From NCBI RefSeq assembly GCF_900215725.1, contig NZ_LT962470.1:62001-126000 (forward strand): 64,000 nt of DNA, given 5' to 3'. Within the stretch, counting starts at the first letter, position 1. Every line of letters begins with the position of its first letter. The notes under the pieces are model-generated. The model was not told the origin of the DNA, made no database searches, and worked only from the letters and a program-made list of their open reading frames with translations. The stretch is from Ezakiella peruensis. GTDB lineage: Bacteria > Bacillota > Clostridia > Tissierellales > Peptoniphilaceae. This document shows positions 24,203 through 33,027 of this stretch, one piece after another. The position numbers and the translations under genes were made by a program.

Positions 24203-25687
24203 ATGTTACAAGTTAATAATTTATCTATAAGAAACCTAAGGGACTTAAAAGTCTTGGTAAAAGACTTGTCCTTTGTGGTAAACCCTGGCGACAAAATCGC
24301 CATTATCGGCGAAGAAGGAGCCGGCAAGTCTTCGATTTTAAAATGCATTTTAAAGGACCCCGCCATACAAGATTACTTGGAAGTGGAAGGATCAATTAAA
24401 AATTCTTTTGCGACTGGATACTTGCCACAAAATCTGGACGCCTATTATGATTTATCTGTTAGCGAATATTTGGGCGAAATCAACCACTCCATTATTTATG
24501 GAATTTTGGATGACCTTGGTCTTGATTATGATTTTATAAGTCGCGATACACAAATTAAAAAGCTATCTGGCGGTGAGAAAATCAAACTGGCTTTGGTGAA
24601 AATCCTAATGGCTGAACCTGATCTATTGCTTTTAGACGAGCCGTCCAATGACTTGGATCTGGCAACCGTCTATTGGCTGGAGGATTTTATAAGGCATTCG
24701 GACTTAGCGATTTTATTTATCTCCCACGACACGGAACTTTTAAAGGCTACAGCTGAAGGCATTATCCATCTGGGAAAAACTTCGACCTTTGTCCCCATAG
24801 CCTACGAAGACTTTATAGACAGGAAAAATCGCAAGTACGCATCAGACCTTATGATCGCCAACAAACAAAGAGCCGATTATAAAAAGCGGATGGAGAGGCT
24901 CCAGCAAATCTACCAAAGAGTTGACCACGAGCAAAAGGTCATCAGCCGGGCTGACCCAGCTGGCGGCAGATTACTGGCCAAGAAGATGCACGCAGTCAAG
25001 TCTACCAGGAGGCGTTTTGAAAGGGAAGCGGAAAATTTTTTAGAAATTCCAGAAGCTGAGGACAAGATTTTAATTAAGTTTTCCAATTACCAGCCCCTGC
25101 CAGCAGCCAAACCCATAATAAATCTGGTAGACTATGAGCTAAAAATCGGCGAAAATATTTTGTCGAAAAATATTAATTTAGATTTTTACGGCCAAGATAA
25201 GATTGGCATAGTTGGTAAAAACGGGGTTGGCAAGACTACACTCTTTCGAAAGCTGACCGAAGAATTAAAAAATCGGAATGATATAAAGCTTGGCGCCATG
25301 CCCCAGGACTACAGGGAAATTTTGGATTACAATCAGACCGCCTACGAATTTTTATCAGTGGACGGGACCAAGGACGAGCGGACGAAGATTATGACCTACC
25401 TATCCAGCGTGAAATTTTCCAAGGAAGAAATCAATCGCAAGATGGGCGATTTAAGTCCAGGACAAAGGGCAAAAATAATTTTGACCAAACTGGATTTGGA
25501 CGGTGCAAATGTCTTGCTCTTAGACGAGCCAACGCGAAATTTTTCGCCCCTCTCGATCGACGAGCTCAACTCCGTCTTCGCAGACTTCAAAGGAGCAATA
25601 TTTGCAATCTCCCACGACAGGTCCTTCCTGACCCAAGCCTGCGACAAAATCTACGAGTTAAATCCCAACGGCCTTAAAGAAATATAA
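24203..25687 (+). CDS. ABC-F family ribosomal protection-type ATPase
   Basis: 494 residues with two ABC domains and no membrane segments. Domain 1: Walker A GEEGAGKSS at 36-44, signature LSGGEK near 124, Walker B LLLLDEPSND near 148. A charged linker helix pair spans about 210-280. Domain 2: GKNGVGKTT near 339, LSPGQRA near 416, LLLDEPTRN near 441. ABC-F proteins bind the ribosomal E site; resistance members (Vga, Lsa, Msr, Vml types) dislodge antibiotics. The regulated leader supports a resistance or stress role, though a housekeeping ABC-F cannot be excluded. The linker length does not alone identify the drug class. Confidence 0.85.
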   Translation: MLQVNNLSIRNLRDLKVLVKDLSFVVNPGDKIAIIGEEGAGKSSILKCILKDPAIQDYLEVEGSIKNSFATGYLPQNLDAYYDLSVSEYLGEINHSIIYGILDDLGLDYDFISRDTQIKKLSGGEKIKLALVKILMAEPDLLLLDEPSNDLDLATVYWLEDFIRHSDLAILFISHDTELLKATAEGIIHLGKTSTFVPIAYEDFIDRKNRKYASDLMIANKQRADYKKRMERLQQIYQRVDHEQKVISRADPAGGRLLAKKMHAVKSTRRRFEREAENFLEIPEAEDKILIKFSNYQPLPAAKPIINLVDYELKIGENILSKNINLDFYGQDKIGIVGKNGVGKTTLFRKLTEELKNRNDIKLGAMPQDYREILDYNQTAYEFLSVDGTKDERTKIMTYLSSVKFSKEEINRKMGDLSPGQRAKIILTKLDLDGANVLLLDEPTRNFSPLSIDELNSVFADFKGAIFAISHDRSFLTQACDKIYELNPNGLKEI

Positions 25688-25696
25688 TATAAAAAT

Positions 25697-25722
25697 AGCG
25701 AGAGCAGAACTCTCGCTTTTTG
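25697..25722. terminator. Bidirectional terminator
   Basis: AGCGAGAG-CAGAA-CTCTCGCT hairpin (25697-25717). Plus strand continues TTTTGTG, minus strand continues ATTTTTATATT, so it can serve both the ABC-F gene and the converging zinc-ribbon gene. Confidence 0.9.
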
Positions 25723-25740
25723 TGTGGGATAAACAGATTC

Positions 25741-26220
25741 TTAATCCCTTTCATAAATCCTATCCAGACAATTTATATCTGTATTAATTATATACACTAC
25801 TTTTAAATCTTTAGAAATATAATACTTATAAGGTCTAAATGGATTTCTTACAAATAAATCTTTTATAAATAGGTCATCTATATTATCGTTGTTATTTATT
25901 ATAAATAGTTCAGTCATGCTTTTAATTGCTTCTAAATCTATATTCTTATCAATACTTTCAGTTTTTCTATGAAAACTAAAGCTGTCATCATTTATAAGAT
26001 TCCATACATACACTGCTTGACACTTGTTGCACTTCCAAAAATAATAATTACTTAATTCATAATCGCTATAATATGTTATATCCAAGAGTTTTGGATTTTC
26101 TAATTTTAGGTATTTGCTATTATATTCATTTAATATATCTTTGGTAAAAACATCATATACAACACTTCCGTCATGATCAACGATTATACTCTTACATATA
26201 CTACAAACCATCCCGCCCAT
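25741..26220 (-). CDS. Uncharacterised protein with two CxxC motifs
   Basis: 159 residues, not recognised. CSICK near residue 6 and CNKC near 64 probably form a zinc ribbon around a mostly beta N-terminal half; the C-terminal half is acidic and asparagine-rich (INNNDNIDD). No signal peptide or membrane segment. The ATG at 26220 has an AAGGAGA site. It lies 61 bp downstream of a CPBP protease gene in the same direction without a terminator between, so the two may be cotranscribed. The Asn/Lys-rich composition is more AT-driven than that of neighbours, which may reflect transfer. Confidence 0.6.
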   Translation of the reverse strand: MGGMVCSICKSIIVDHDGSVVYDVFTKDILNEYNSKYLKLENPKLLDITYYSDYELSNYYFWKCNKCQAVYVWNLINDDSFSFHRKTESIDKNIDLEAIKSMTELFIINNNDNIDDLFIKDLFVRNPFRPYKYYISKDLKVVYIINTDINCLDRIYERD

Positions 26221-26281
26221 TTATATCTCCTTTTTTCTATTTAAAAACATAAAAGACTCTATATCTTATATTTTTTTATAT

Positions 26282-26968
26282 CTATAGCACTTTGAAAAAT
26301 ATTGATGCCCAGACAGAAATCATGGCATTGTAAACCCCGTGAGCAAATATTAATGACAAAGTTGTAATTCCTGAAATTTTTAATCTAATCAAACAAAATA
26401 TAAGTCCCAGTATGCTTGTTGCAATTACTTGAATCAAATTTCCAGAAAAAATATGAAAAAAGCCAAAAAGTATTGAGGATAAAATAATTGCTGGCCATTC
26501 TCCACTAAAAATATTCCTTATCTTGCCATAGATAAGCCCTCGAAAAACAAATTCTTCGACCGCTCCTACAGCAAATATACAATAGAGAAACTCATACATA
26601 AACTGCCAAAAATATTTATAGCGGCGACCATTATCCACATATTTCCCCAAACCCATTAAATGTGGAAGCAAGGTTAAAGCAAAAGACATAATAAGCCCTG
26701 CAAATATTCCTAAAAGCACCTGTTTGCTTATAAAAGTTTTCGTAAATCCATATGCAGAGAGTTTGTCATCTGTCCGAGCCATGATAAGTATGGGTACCAA
26801 AGCGATAATCCAATAGGAGGCTATTACTCCAAGCATCCTATATATTAGAGGCCATTTCAAAACTATATTTTGATTTAGATATAAAACAATATATACTCCT
26901 GTCATTGCACCCCAGTAAATTAATATCAAATCTATTATATTTTTTCTAGTAACTAAATTTCTATCCAT
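26282..26968 (-). CDS. CPBP-family intramembrane metalloprotease
   Basis: 228 residues with about seven hydrophobic segments. The CPBP (Abi/CAAX protease) motifs are present: EEFVFRG near 130, with the catalytic Glu pair, and FGFFHIFSGN near 163 with the metal-binding His. In Gram-positive bacteria such proteins often give self-immunity to bacteriocins or process membrane peptides. The substrate is unknown. A GGAGTGATGAA site precedes the ATG at 26968. No bacteriocin gene is apparent next to it. Confidence 0.85.
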   Translation of the reverse strand: MDRNLVTRKNIIDLILIYWGAMTGVYIVLYLNQNIVLKWPLIYRMLGVIASYWIIALVPILIMARTDDKLSAYGFTKTFISKQVLLGIFAGLIMSFALTLLPHLMGLGKYVDNGRRYKYFWQFMYEFLYCIFAVGAVEEFVFRGLIYGKIRNIFSGEWPAIILSSILFGFFHIFSGNLIQVIATSILGLIFCLIRLKISGITTLSLIFAHGVYNAMISVWASIFFKVL

Positions 26969-27026
26969 AAAAATTCATCACTCCTTAAAAAAACTAATAA
27001 TGTATCCCTTTTAATATTTCAAAATC

Positions 27027-28217
27027 TTAATTAATTTCTACCTCTTCCAGCATTTCTTTGGCCACAATCTTTAAAGACTCAAAATAAAATTCTAAATTGC
27101 TATCGTCGAAGTCAAATTTGTCGGAGTGGTGGGGGCCGGCGAGTTTGGCTCCCAGTAGCAAATGCAGAGCCTTGTGGCCATTTGATTTAGCGTAATTTAA
27201 ATACCTGGTAACGTCTTCGCTGGCACCAAAATCAGGAAGCTTGGTCGTCCTTATATTGTTTTCTTCTAAGGCATTTGAAATCTTATCAACCAAATCAAAA
27301 TCTTCTTCATGATAGCTTTCGGACCTGCCTTTAAAAATTATTTCATAGGACCCCTCTCTGGCCTGGCTGATTCCAGCTGCTATTTTTTCAATATTAACCA
27401 GCATTTCATCCACCAGATAGCTTTCGACTGCCCGTGAGTCAATGCCTAGTTTGCAAGTTTTCATTACAATATTATCGGCCTGGCCTCCGTGGACCTGGCC
27501 AATATTTAAAACCTTGCGGCCGCGGCTGTCGTTTATAAGTTCTGCCGCCATCTGTGCAAAGGCTGCCGCCATTGTAAAAGCAGACGCTCCGTCTTGTGGA
27601 CTGTTGCAGGCGTGGGCTGGGCGACCATGAAAAATTAAATCGAGTTTTTGGGCAGCCACAAAATTTGTACTGCCAACTCCGATTGTCCCTTGGGGCTGAC
27701 CCAGGCCAATATGAAAGCCAAGTGCACAAGTGGTCTCTGCCATTATAAAATCCAAATCCATCTTAACTGATCCCAAAACGCCTTCCTCTGCTGGTTGGAA
27801 AAGAATCTTTGCAGAGATATTGTTGTCAGCAAAATATTCTGCCATGGCAAGCCCCAGCGTTATATGACCATCGTGGCCGCAGGCGTGCATATTTTTCTCC
27901 GCTCTAAAACCCTCCTTGGCCGGCAGGTGGTCGTCATCTTCTGATTCACTAACAGGGAGTCCATCTATGTCCACCCGCATGAAGATATATGGGCCCTTGC
28001 CAATTACTGCCATGGCACCAGTCATTCCATTTTGTAAGTCTTTGGATAAAAGGTCTTTATCATCTGTAAAGCCCTGGTCCTTGTAGAGATTTCGCCCGTA
28101 AAAAATCTTGCAGTCGAATGTTTTTAATATATTTATAATTTCTTTTGTCGTTCTCACTTCTTCAAAGTCAATTTCTGGAAAAGTGTGAAAGAACCTACGA
28201 GTTTGTATTAAATCCAT
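27027..28217 (-). CDS. M20-family amidohydrolase (aminoacylase/hippurate hydrolase type)
   Basis: 396 residues. The metallopeptidase M20D pattern is clear: CGHDGHITLGLA near 113 supplies metal ligands, EEGVLGS near 142 the catalytic Glu, GFHIG near 166 the next metal His, and HHSDKFDFDD near 375 the last. A dimerisation domain lies at about 185-300. Enzymes of this group release amino acids from N-acyl or aromatic acyl amides. The fold is complete and cytoplasmic. It is a single-gene unit with AAGGTGATA before the ATG at 28217. Confidence 0.8.
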   Translation of the reverse strand: MDLIQTRRFFHTFPEIDFEEVRTTKEIINILKTFDCKIFYGRNLYKDQGFTDDKDLLSKDLQNGMTGAMAVIGKGPYIFMRVDIDGLPVSESEDDDHLPAKEGFRAEKNMHACGHDGHITLGLAMAEYFADNNISAKILFQPAEEGVLGSVKMDLDFIMAETTCALGFHIGLGQPQGTIGVGSTNFVAAQKLDLIFHGRPAHACNSPQDGASAFTMAAAFAQMAAELINDSRGRKVLNIGQVHGGQADNIVMKTCKLGIDSRAVESYLVDEMLVNIEKIAAGISQAREGSYEIIFKGRSESYHEEDFDLVDKISNALEENNIRTTKLPDFGASEDVTRYLNYAKSNGHKALHLLLGAKLAGPHHSDKFDFDDSNLEFYFESLKIVAKEMLEEVEIN

Positions 28218-28280
28218 ATTATCACCTTGCCTTCATTATAGCAGAAAAGTTTAAAAACTTATAGGCAGAAATTTTTCAAA

Positions 28281-28313
28281 TAAAAAATGCAGGCGGATCT
28301 CTCCAACCTGCAT
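28281..28313 (-). terminator. Terminator of the corrinoid methyltransferase operon
   Basis: ATGCAGG (28287-28293) and CCTGCAT (28307-28313) pair; the minus strand continues TTTTTATTTG. It lies 5 bp after the methyltransferase stop codon. Confidence 0.85.
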
Positions 28314-28317
28314 GTAA

Positions 28318-29319
28318 TTAAAATTTTGTCATGTATGATTTTGTTATTTCAATGGCCCTCTTGATATTTTCATCTGGTGCATCATTTGGCGCATTGCAAC
28401 CAAAAGCGACCATGTAGTTTGGATAGGCTTCCAGGTCTTCAAGGAGCTTATAAGTCACCCTCTCCACATCTTCAATCTTTCCACGGCCAATTATATCAAT
28501 GGGATCAATGTTACCAACCAAGACCATGTCGTCTGGGAAAATTTTTACAGCTGATTTTAGATCCATAATTTGGTCCAGGCTAATAGCATCTGGGCCCGAC
28601 TCAATCATAATGGGCAAAAATTTTCTGGTGTCTCCGCAAATGTGGAGCTGCTTCCAACAGTCGACGGATTCATAGACCGATTTTAATCGCGGCAAAACGA
28701 GCTCGCGGAAGTTCTCTGGACTCAAGGTAACTGACGCCGGCTCAGCAATTGACATGTATTTTACACCAGCCTCTACAACGGCCTTGGCGTAAGTGCAAAC
28801 GCATTGGCAAGTAAAATCCAAGAGCTCAACCACAAAGTCTTTGTTTTTTATTAGCTCTCTCAAAAGATGGGTTGCACCTGCCAGTTGAACTGCCAATGTA
28901 AAGGGCCCAAAAATCGATACATAAAGGGGCTTGTCAATCCCAGTCGCAATTAGATTTTGTGATTTTAAATTTGTCGGCATCCGCCCATCTTTTTTGGGGT
29001 CGGGAACTTTTAGGGCCCGAACATCTTCGATTGTTAAAACCTTGTGCTCAAGTGGGCTTGGAAAATCGTAATCGGGTTTTAAGAGCTTGACGCCCAGGGT
29101 CTCGCTAATAATATTTCCATCGCTTAAGGGATAGACAAAGTCGCCTGGAAATTCTTGGTCCAAAATTTTTGCCATTTCAAATTGGACTTCAGGGTTTTCG
29201 TAGACCTCGTAGACTTTTTTATTTACAAATTTTAATCCGTTGGTTCCCAGGTCTGTCAAAAAAAATCGCCTGGGCTCCGATGTGATGTATTCCATAAGTG
29301 TCATATTTCTAAAGTCCAT
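28318..29319 (-). CDS. UroD-fold methyltransferase (MtaA/CmuA-like)
   Basis: 333 residues of the uroporphyrinogen-decarboxylase superfamily. The HICGDTRKFLP segment near 223 and the later CNAP near 308 give the His/Cys zinc ligands of methylcobamide:thiol methyltransferases such as MtaA and CmuA, not of true UroD. It would move a methyl group between a corrinoid protein and a thiol or other acceptor. Encoded 11 bp inside the end of the corrinoid-protein gene, with which it must work. No substrate-specific methyltransferase (MtaB type) is present in the window, so the methyl donor is unknown. Confidence 0.8.
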   Translation of the reverse strand: MDFRNMTLMEYITSEPRRFFLTDLGTNGLKFVNKKVYEVYENPEVQFEMAKILDQEFPGDFVYPLSDGNIISETLGVKLLKPDYDFPSPLEHKVLTIEDVRALKVPDPKKDGRMPTNLKSQNLIATGIDKPLYVSIFGPFTLAVQLAGATHLLRELIKNKDFVVELLDFTCQCVCTYAKAVVEAGVKYMSIAEPASVTLSPENFRELVLPRLKSVYESVDCWKQLHICGDTRKFLPIMIESGPDAISLDQIMDLKSAVKIFPDDMVLVGNIDPIDIIGRGKIEDVERVTYKLLEDLEAYPNYMVAFGCNAPNDAPDENIKRAIEITKSYMTKF

Positions 29320-29938
29320 TGGTCAGCCTCCTAACGAGTTCTACAGCCTCAACAGCATTTTTGGAGTAACCGTCTGCACCAATTTCATCGGCAAAGCTTT
29401 GGCTGATGGGTCCACCTCCGATTATTATGAGCGGGGTCTTGCCCTGATTTAATTTTACCACCTTTTCCATATTGTGCATTGTGGTGGTCATCATTGTCGA
29501 TAAGCCAATGAAATCTGCCCCAACCTCCTCAGCTTTTTTGACAAAGTCTTCGGCCTTTACATTGAGGCCCAAATCGTAAACATCAAAATTGGCAGCTTGA
29601 AACATAATCTTTACGATGTTTTTGCCAATTTCGTGTAGGTCACCTTCCACAACGCCAATTACAATTTTGGGTCCGTCTTTTTTCATTTCGTGGTTAAACT
29701 TTTTTTGCAAGTATTTAACGCCCTTGTTCAAAGTATCAGCGCAAACTATAACCTCTGATACATAATATTTTTCGTCTTCAAAAAGCTTGGTAACAGCAAG
29801 CATGCCTCCGGATAAGCCTTCGTTGTAAATCTCTTCATCGCTAACGCCATTTGCCAGGGCCTGGTCGATCAGGTCTATAATGTTATCCTCATCCATGTCC
29901 ACCACGGCGTTTTTGATATTCTCTAAATATTTATTCAT
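29309..29938 (-). CDS. Corrinoid (B12-binding) methyltransferase protein
   Basis: 209 residues. An N-terminal four-helix B12-binding cap (1-85) is followed by the cobalamin domain with the lower-ligand motif EGDLHEIGKN near 100, LSTMMTTT near 146 and IIIGGGP near 172. It is the methyl carrier of the system (like MtaC, MtmC or the MetH core). It overlaps the activation-protein gene by 8 bp upstream and the methyltransferase gene by 11 bp downstream, so the three are translationally coupled. Confidence 0.9.
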   Translation of the reverse strand: MNKYLENIKNAVVDMDEDNIIDLIDQALANGVSDEEIYNEGLSGGMLAVTKLFEDEKYYVSEVIVCADTLNKGVKYLQKKFNHEMKKDGPKIVIGVVEGDLHEIGKNIVKIMFQAANFDVYDLGLNVKAEDFVKKAEEVGADFIGLSTMMTTTMHNMEKVVKLNQGKTPLIIIGGGPISQSFADEIGADGYSKNAVEAVELVRRLTNGL

Positions 29939-30527
29939 CCATTGCTCCTCTCATATCGCATTTAAAATCGCAGGCGTCACAAGGAGATCCCTCTTTCTCC
30001 ATGTCATCTGCTTCCGCATCTTTTAGCTTGGCCCTAAGGGCAACTGACTTTACGGGATAGAGCTGATGATAATCGTTTATCTTTATGTAGCCCGTATCCA
30101 TCATCTGGTGGATGTCAGCTTGCAAATCAATCCCATAGTCCTTGCCGCCAGGATAAAAATACTTATATGGGGTCTTCTGATATTTGGCCTTTACTTCTTT
30201 TACTATAAAAGACCTGATCACATCCAGGCAAATTACCCCGATCTTATCCACAATCATGGCGTTCATGGCCTGGCCGTCCTCAACCAGGAGATCTATCCGC
30301 TCTTCAAACTTAGGACCAACAGAATAAATCATATTGATCTCATCGCCAACGATCTTGTAATTATAAAATACATCCAGAAGATCTGGTACATTTTCCATTT
30401 CTTGATCAATTTTTTTCTGGATAACTTTTGGAGCCGGCCTATCGGTAAAGCCCAAAAACCTCTCGACAACCCTCTTTTTACTGTTAACTTTTTTAATTAA
30501 TTCAGCTTGGTAAATAAATTCCCTCAT
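29931..30527 (-). CDS. MetH activation-domain-like protein with C-terminal cysteines
   Basis: 198 residues. Residues 110-175 resemble the AdoMet-binding activation domain of methionine synthase: YPGGKDYGID, then a helix, then YHQLYPVKSVALRAKL, matching the family pattern YxPGY...P.KSV. The C-terminal CDACDFKC may bind a metal or cluster. In MetH this domain reductively remethylates oxidised cobalamin; here it would reactivate the corrinoid protein encoded next. First gene of the three-gene operon. The RamA-type ferredoxin activator seen in other systems is absent. Confidence 0.7.
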   Translation of the reverse strand: MREFIYQAELIKKVNSKKRVVERFLGFTDRPAPKVIQKKIDQEMENVPDLLDVFYNYKIVGDEINMIYSVGPKFEERIDLLVEDGQAMNAMIVDKIGVICLDVIRSFIVKEVKAKYQKTPYKYFYPGGKDYGIDLQADIHQMMDTGYIKINDYHQLYPVKSVALRAKLKDAEADDMEKEGSPCDACDFKCDMRGAMDE

Positions 30528-30561
30528 AAAATAATAATAACAAAGCTTAAGCTTTTATTCC

Positions 30562-30599
30562 AATAAAAAAAATCTATAAGGTGAGCCCACCTTATAGAT
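30562..30599 (-). terminator. Terminator of the murA-mreB unit
   Basis: Perfect 12-bp inverted repeat ATCTATAAGGTG/CACCTTATAGAT at 30572-30599 followed by a run of eight T on the minus strand. Confidence 0.9.
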
Positions 30600-30610
30600 A
30601 AATTTTATAA

Positions 30611-31645
30611 CTATTTCTTGTATCTGCCAACTTGTGACTTGGTAGCGTTGGACTTGTCCAAAATTTCCATCCATTCCAAGCTCTTGCCCGTACCGATAGC
30701 AACGCATTCAACTGCATTTTCGGCCACACGAGTTTGGATGCCTGTCCTTTCTTCGATAATATTTGGCAGTCCGCGAAGTAGGGCTCCGCCCCCTGTCATA
30801 ATAATACCTTGGTTAGAAATATCCGCTGCCAATTCTGGTGGTGTCCTTTCAAGGACATAGTGAACTGCTTCTAGGATTTCTTGGACAGGTTCTTTAAGGG
30901 CTTCAAGCATATCGTTTGAAGATACAACCACGTTCATTGGCAGGCCTGAAACCATATTTCTGCCCTTGATTTCCAAGAATTCTTCTTCCTCAAGTGGATA
31001 AGCGCAACCGATCTTTACTTTGAGTTCTTCGGCTGTGCGTTCACCAATCATCATATTGTGTTTTTTCTTTACAAATCTGGTGATGGCCTCGTCAAAATTA
31101 TCGCCAGCAACTTTTATACTCCTGGAGACAACGATGCCGCCCAAAGAAATTACAGCTACGTCAGTTGTGCCGCCGCCGATATCTACGACCATATTGCCTG
31201 TTGGAGCGGTGATGTCTAAGCCCGCACCGATAGCTGCTGCAACTGGTTCTTCAATTAAGTAGGTCTTAACAGCGCCTGCTTCATTGGCCGCTTCAATAAC
31301 AGCTCTCTTTTCAACTTCTGTACAACCAGATGGGACACAGACGATTAGTCTTGGCTTGAGCAAGGTCCTTCCCAAAGATTTTCCAATAAAATATTTGAGC
31401 ATGCGCTCGGTTACATTGTAGTCGGAAATTACGCCTTCCTTCAAAGGACGGATCGCTACAATATTGCCTGGGGTCCTGCCCAGCATCTTCCTGGCTTCTT
31501 CGCCAACTGCTAAAAATTTATTTGTATATTGGTCAATTGCAACAACCGATGGTTCTTGCAAGACTATGCCTTTTCCCTTTACATAGACCAAGACACTAGC
31601 TGTACCCAAGTCTATACCCACATCATTTCTAAGAAAAAACGCCAT
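30611..31645 (-). CDS. mbl: MreB/Mbl-type actin homologue
   Basis: 344 residues. The actin-fold motifs are complete: phosphate-1 DVGIDLGTASVLVY at 8-21, phosphate-2 MVVDIGGGTTDVAVISLGG near 152, and the adenosine motif GIIMTGGGALLRGL near 288. MreB/Mbl filaments position peptidoglycan synthesis along the membrane. The Mbl assignment rests on its place directly after murA, as in other Bacillota, and on overall similarity; mreB itself cannot be excluded. Its presence suggests a rod or coccobacillary cell. It starts 1 bp after the murA stop. Confidence 0.9.
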   Translation of the reverse strand: MAFFLRNDVGIDLGTASVLVYVKGKGIVLQEPSVVAIDQYTNKFLAVGEEARKMLGRTPGNIVAIRPLKEGVISDYNVTERMLKYFIGKSLGRTLLKPRLIVCVPSGCTEVEKRAVIEAANEAGAVKTYLIEEPVAAAIGAGLDITAPTGNMVVDIGGGTTDVAVISLGGIVVSRSIKVAGDNFDEAITRFVKKKHNMMIGERTAEELKVKIGCAYPLEEEEFLEIKGRNMVSGLPMNVVVSSNDMLEALKEPVQEILEAVHYVLERTPPELAADISNQGIIMTGGGALLRGLPNIIEERTGIQTRVAENAVECVAIGTGKSLEWMEILDKSNATKSQVGRYKK

Positions 31646-31646
31646 C

Positions 31647-32900
31647 TTATCCCTCTCTCCTTATATCTGCGCCAATGCCTTTAAACTTTTCTACCAAGTG
31701 TTCATAGCCCCTATCAATATGATAAATATCGGAAATTTCTGTCTCGCCATCAACGGTCAGGCCCGCTATAATAAGTGCTGCCCCACATCTGAGGTCAGTG
31801 GCCTTTACCTTGGCTGGACGGAGCTTCTTGACACCTTGGACGATGGCATTTTTGCCATCAATGCGAATATTCGCTCCCATACGGTTTAGCTCGTCAACGT
31901 GCATAAACCTATTTTCAAAAACTGTTTCTATAATAACACTCGTGCCTTCTGATATTGCAGCCAGTGCCATAAACTGAGCCTGCATGTCTGTTGGCATACC
32001 AGGATATGGCAAAGTCTTTATATCAAAGGCAGATATTTTTTTATCTGCTATAACATTTATGGAATCTCCATTTTCATGGATGATAACTCCAGCTTCTCTG
32101 AGCTTTGCAATTACAGGACGCATGTGGCTGGTAATTACATTTTCTACAACGATATTGCCACCTGCAGCTGCTGCCGCAATCATAAAGGTTCCCGCTTCAA
32201 TCCTGTCGGGAATAATTTGGTGCCTACACCCATGGAGTTTGTCAACACCCTTAATCTTTACAATGGATGTGCCCGCCCCTCTGACATCAGCCCCCATTTT
32301 ATTTAAAAAGTTTGCCAAGTCTACAATTTCAGGTTCGCAAGCAGCGTTATCTATAATGGTTTCGCCTTCTGCTAAAGTCGCCGCCATCATTATATTTTGT
32401 GTGGCGCCAACGCTTGGGAAGTCCAGATAAACTTCAGTCCCAACCAGCTTTTCGCATTCGGCTGTAACCATGCCGTGTTCGGTTACCACATCTGCTCCCA
32501 GGGCTTTGAAGCCCTTTAAATGAAGATCGATTGGTCTGGTTCCGATTGCACAACCACCTGGAAGTGCATTTGCGGTGTGACCCATCCTTGAAAGAAGAGG
32601 TCCCATGACACAAAAACTCGCCCTCATCTTGCTCATAAGCTCAGGGCCAGTAGTTGTATTTGTAATATTTCTTGCATCAAATTTATAGGTATGCTCATCA
32701 AGCCTGTCTATAACTAGACCAAGGCCTCTTAGCACCTCTGATAAAATCTCAACGTCTTTTAAGTTTGGCATGTCTTCTAAGATGACTTCGCCATCACATA
32801 AAATTGTGGCACACATGATAGGAAGGGCTGCATTTTTTGCTCCGCTCACCCTAACTTGGCCACTCAAAGGGCCTGTGCCTTTTACAATATATTTTTCCAA
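31647..32900 (-). CDS. murA: UDP-N-acetylglucosamine 1-carboxyvinyltransferase
   Basis: 417 residues from the TTG at 32900, which has an AAAGGTGA site 6 bp upstream and gives the normal N-terminus (KYIVKGTGPLSGQVRVSGAK); an ATG at 32960 would add 20 unlikely residues. The PEP-binding loop with catalytic Cys reads GGCAIGTRPID near 117, so the enzyme should be fosfomycin-sensitive. It starts peptidoglycan precursor synthesis by adding enolpyruvate to UDP-GlcNAc. Cotranscribed with the downstream mreB/mbl gene. Confidence 0.95.
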   Translation of the reverse strand: MEKYIVKGTGPLSGQVRVSGAKNAALPIMCATILCDGEVILEDMPNLKDVEILSEVLRGLGLVIDRLDEHTYKFDARNITNTTTGPELMSKMRASFCVMGPLLSRMGHTANALPGGCAIGTRPIDLHLKGFKALGADVVTEHGMVTAECEKLVGTEVYLDFPSVGATQNIMMAATLAEGETIIDNAACEPEIVDLANFLNKMGADVRGAGTSIVKIKGVDKLHGCRHQIIPDRIEAGTFMIAAAAAGGNIVVENVITSHMRPVIAKLREAGVIIHENGDSINVIADKKISAFDIKTLPYPGMPTDMQAQFMALAAISEGTSVIIETVFENRFMHVDELNRMGANIRIDGKNAIVQGVKKLRPAKVKATDLRCGAALIIAGLTVDGETEISDIYHIDRGYEHLVEKFKGIGADIRREG

Positions 32901-32984
32901 AATCTTCACCTTTCTACTCACTAATTTTACCATAGAAGAAATAAAAATACAAGAATGCAAGGTGTCTTGGCCAAAGAATTATTA

Positions 32985-33015
32985 CCACAAAAAAATTGCC
33001 CCCAGAGGAGGCAAT
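32985..33015 (-). terminator. Terminator after aspA
   Basis: ATTGCC (32995-33000) and GGCAAT (33010-33015) plus inner C/G pairs form the stem, followed on the minus strand by TTTTTTTGTGG. Confidence 0.85.
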
Positions 33016-33027
33016 TAAATTTATAAA

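Noticed and set aside
28318-29319. True uroporphyrinogen decarboxylase (HemE)
   Set aside because: His/Cys ligand pattern and the adjacent corrinoid protein fit the methyltransferase branch; no other haem gene is near.
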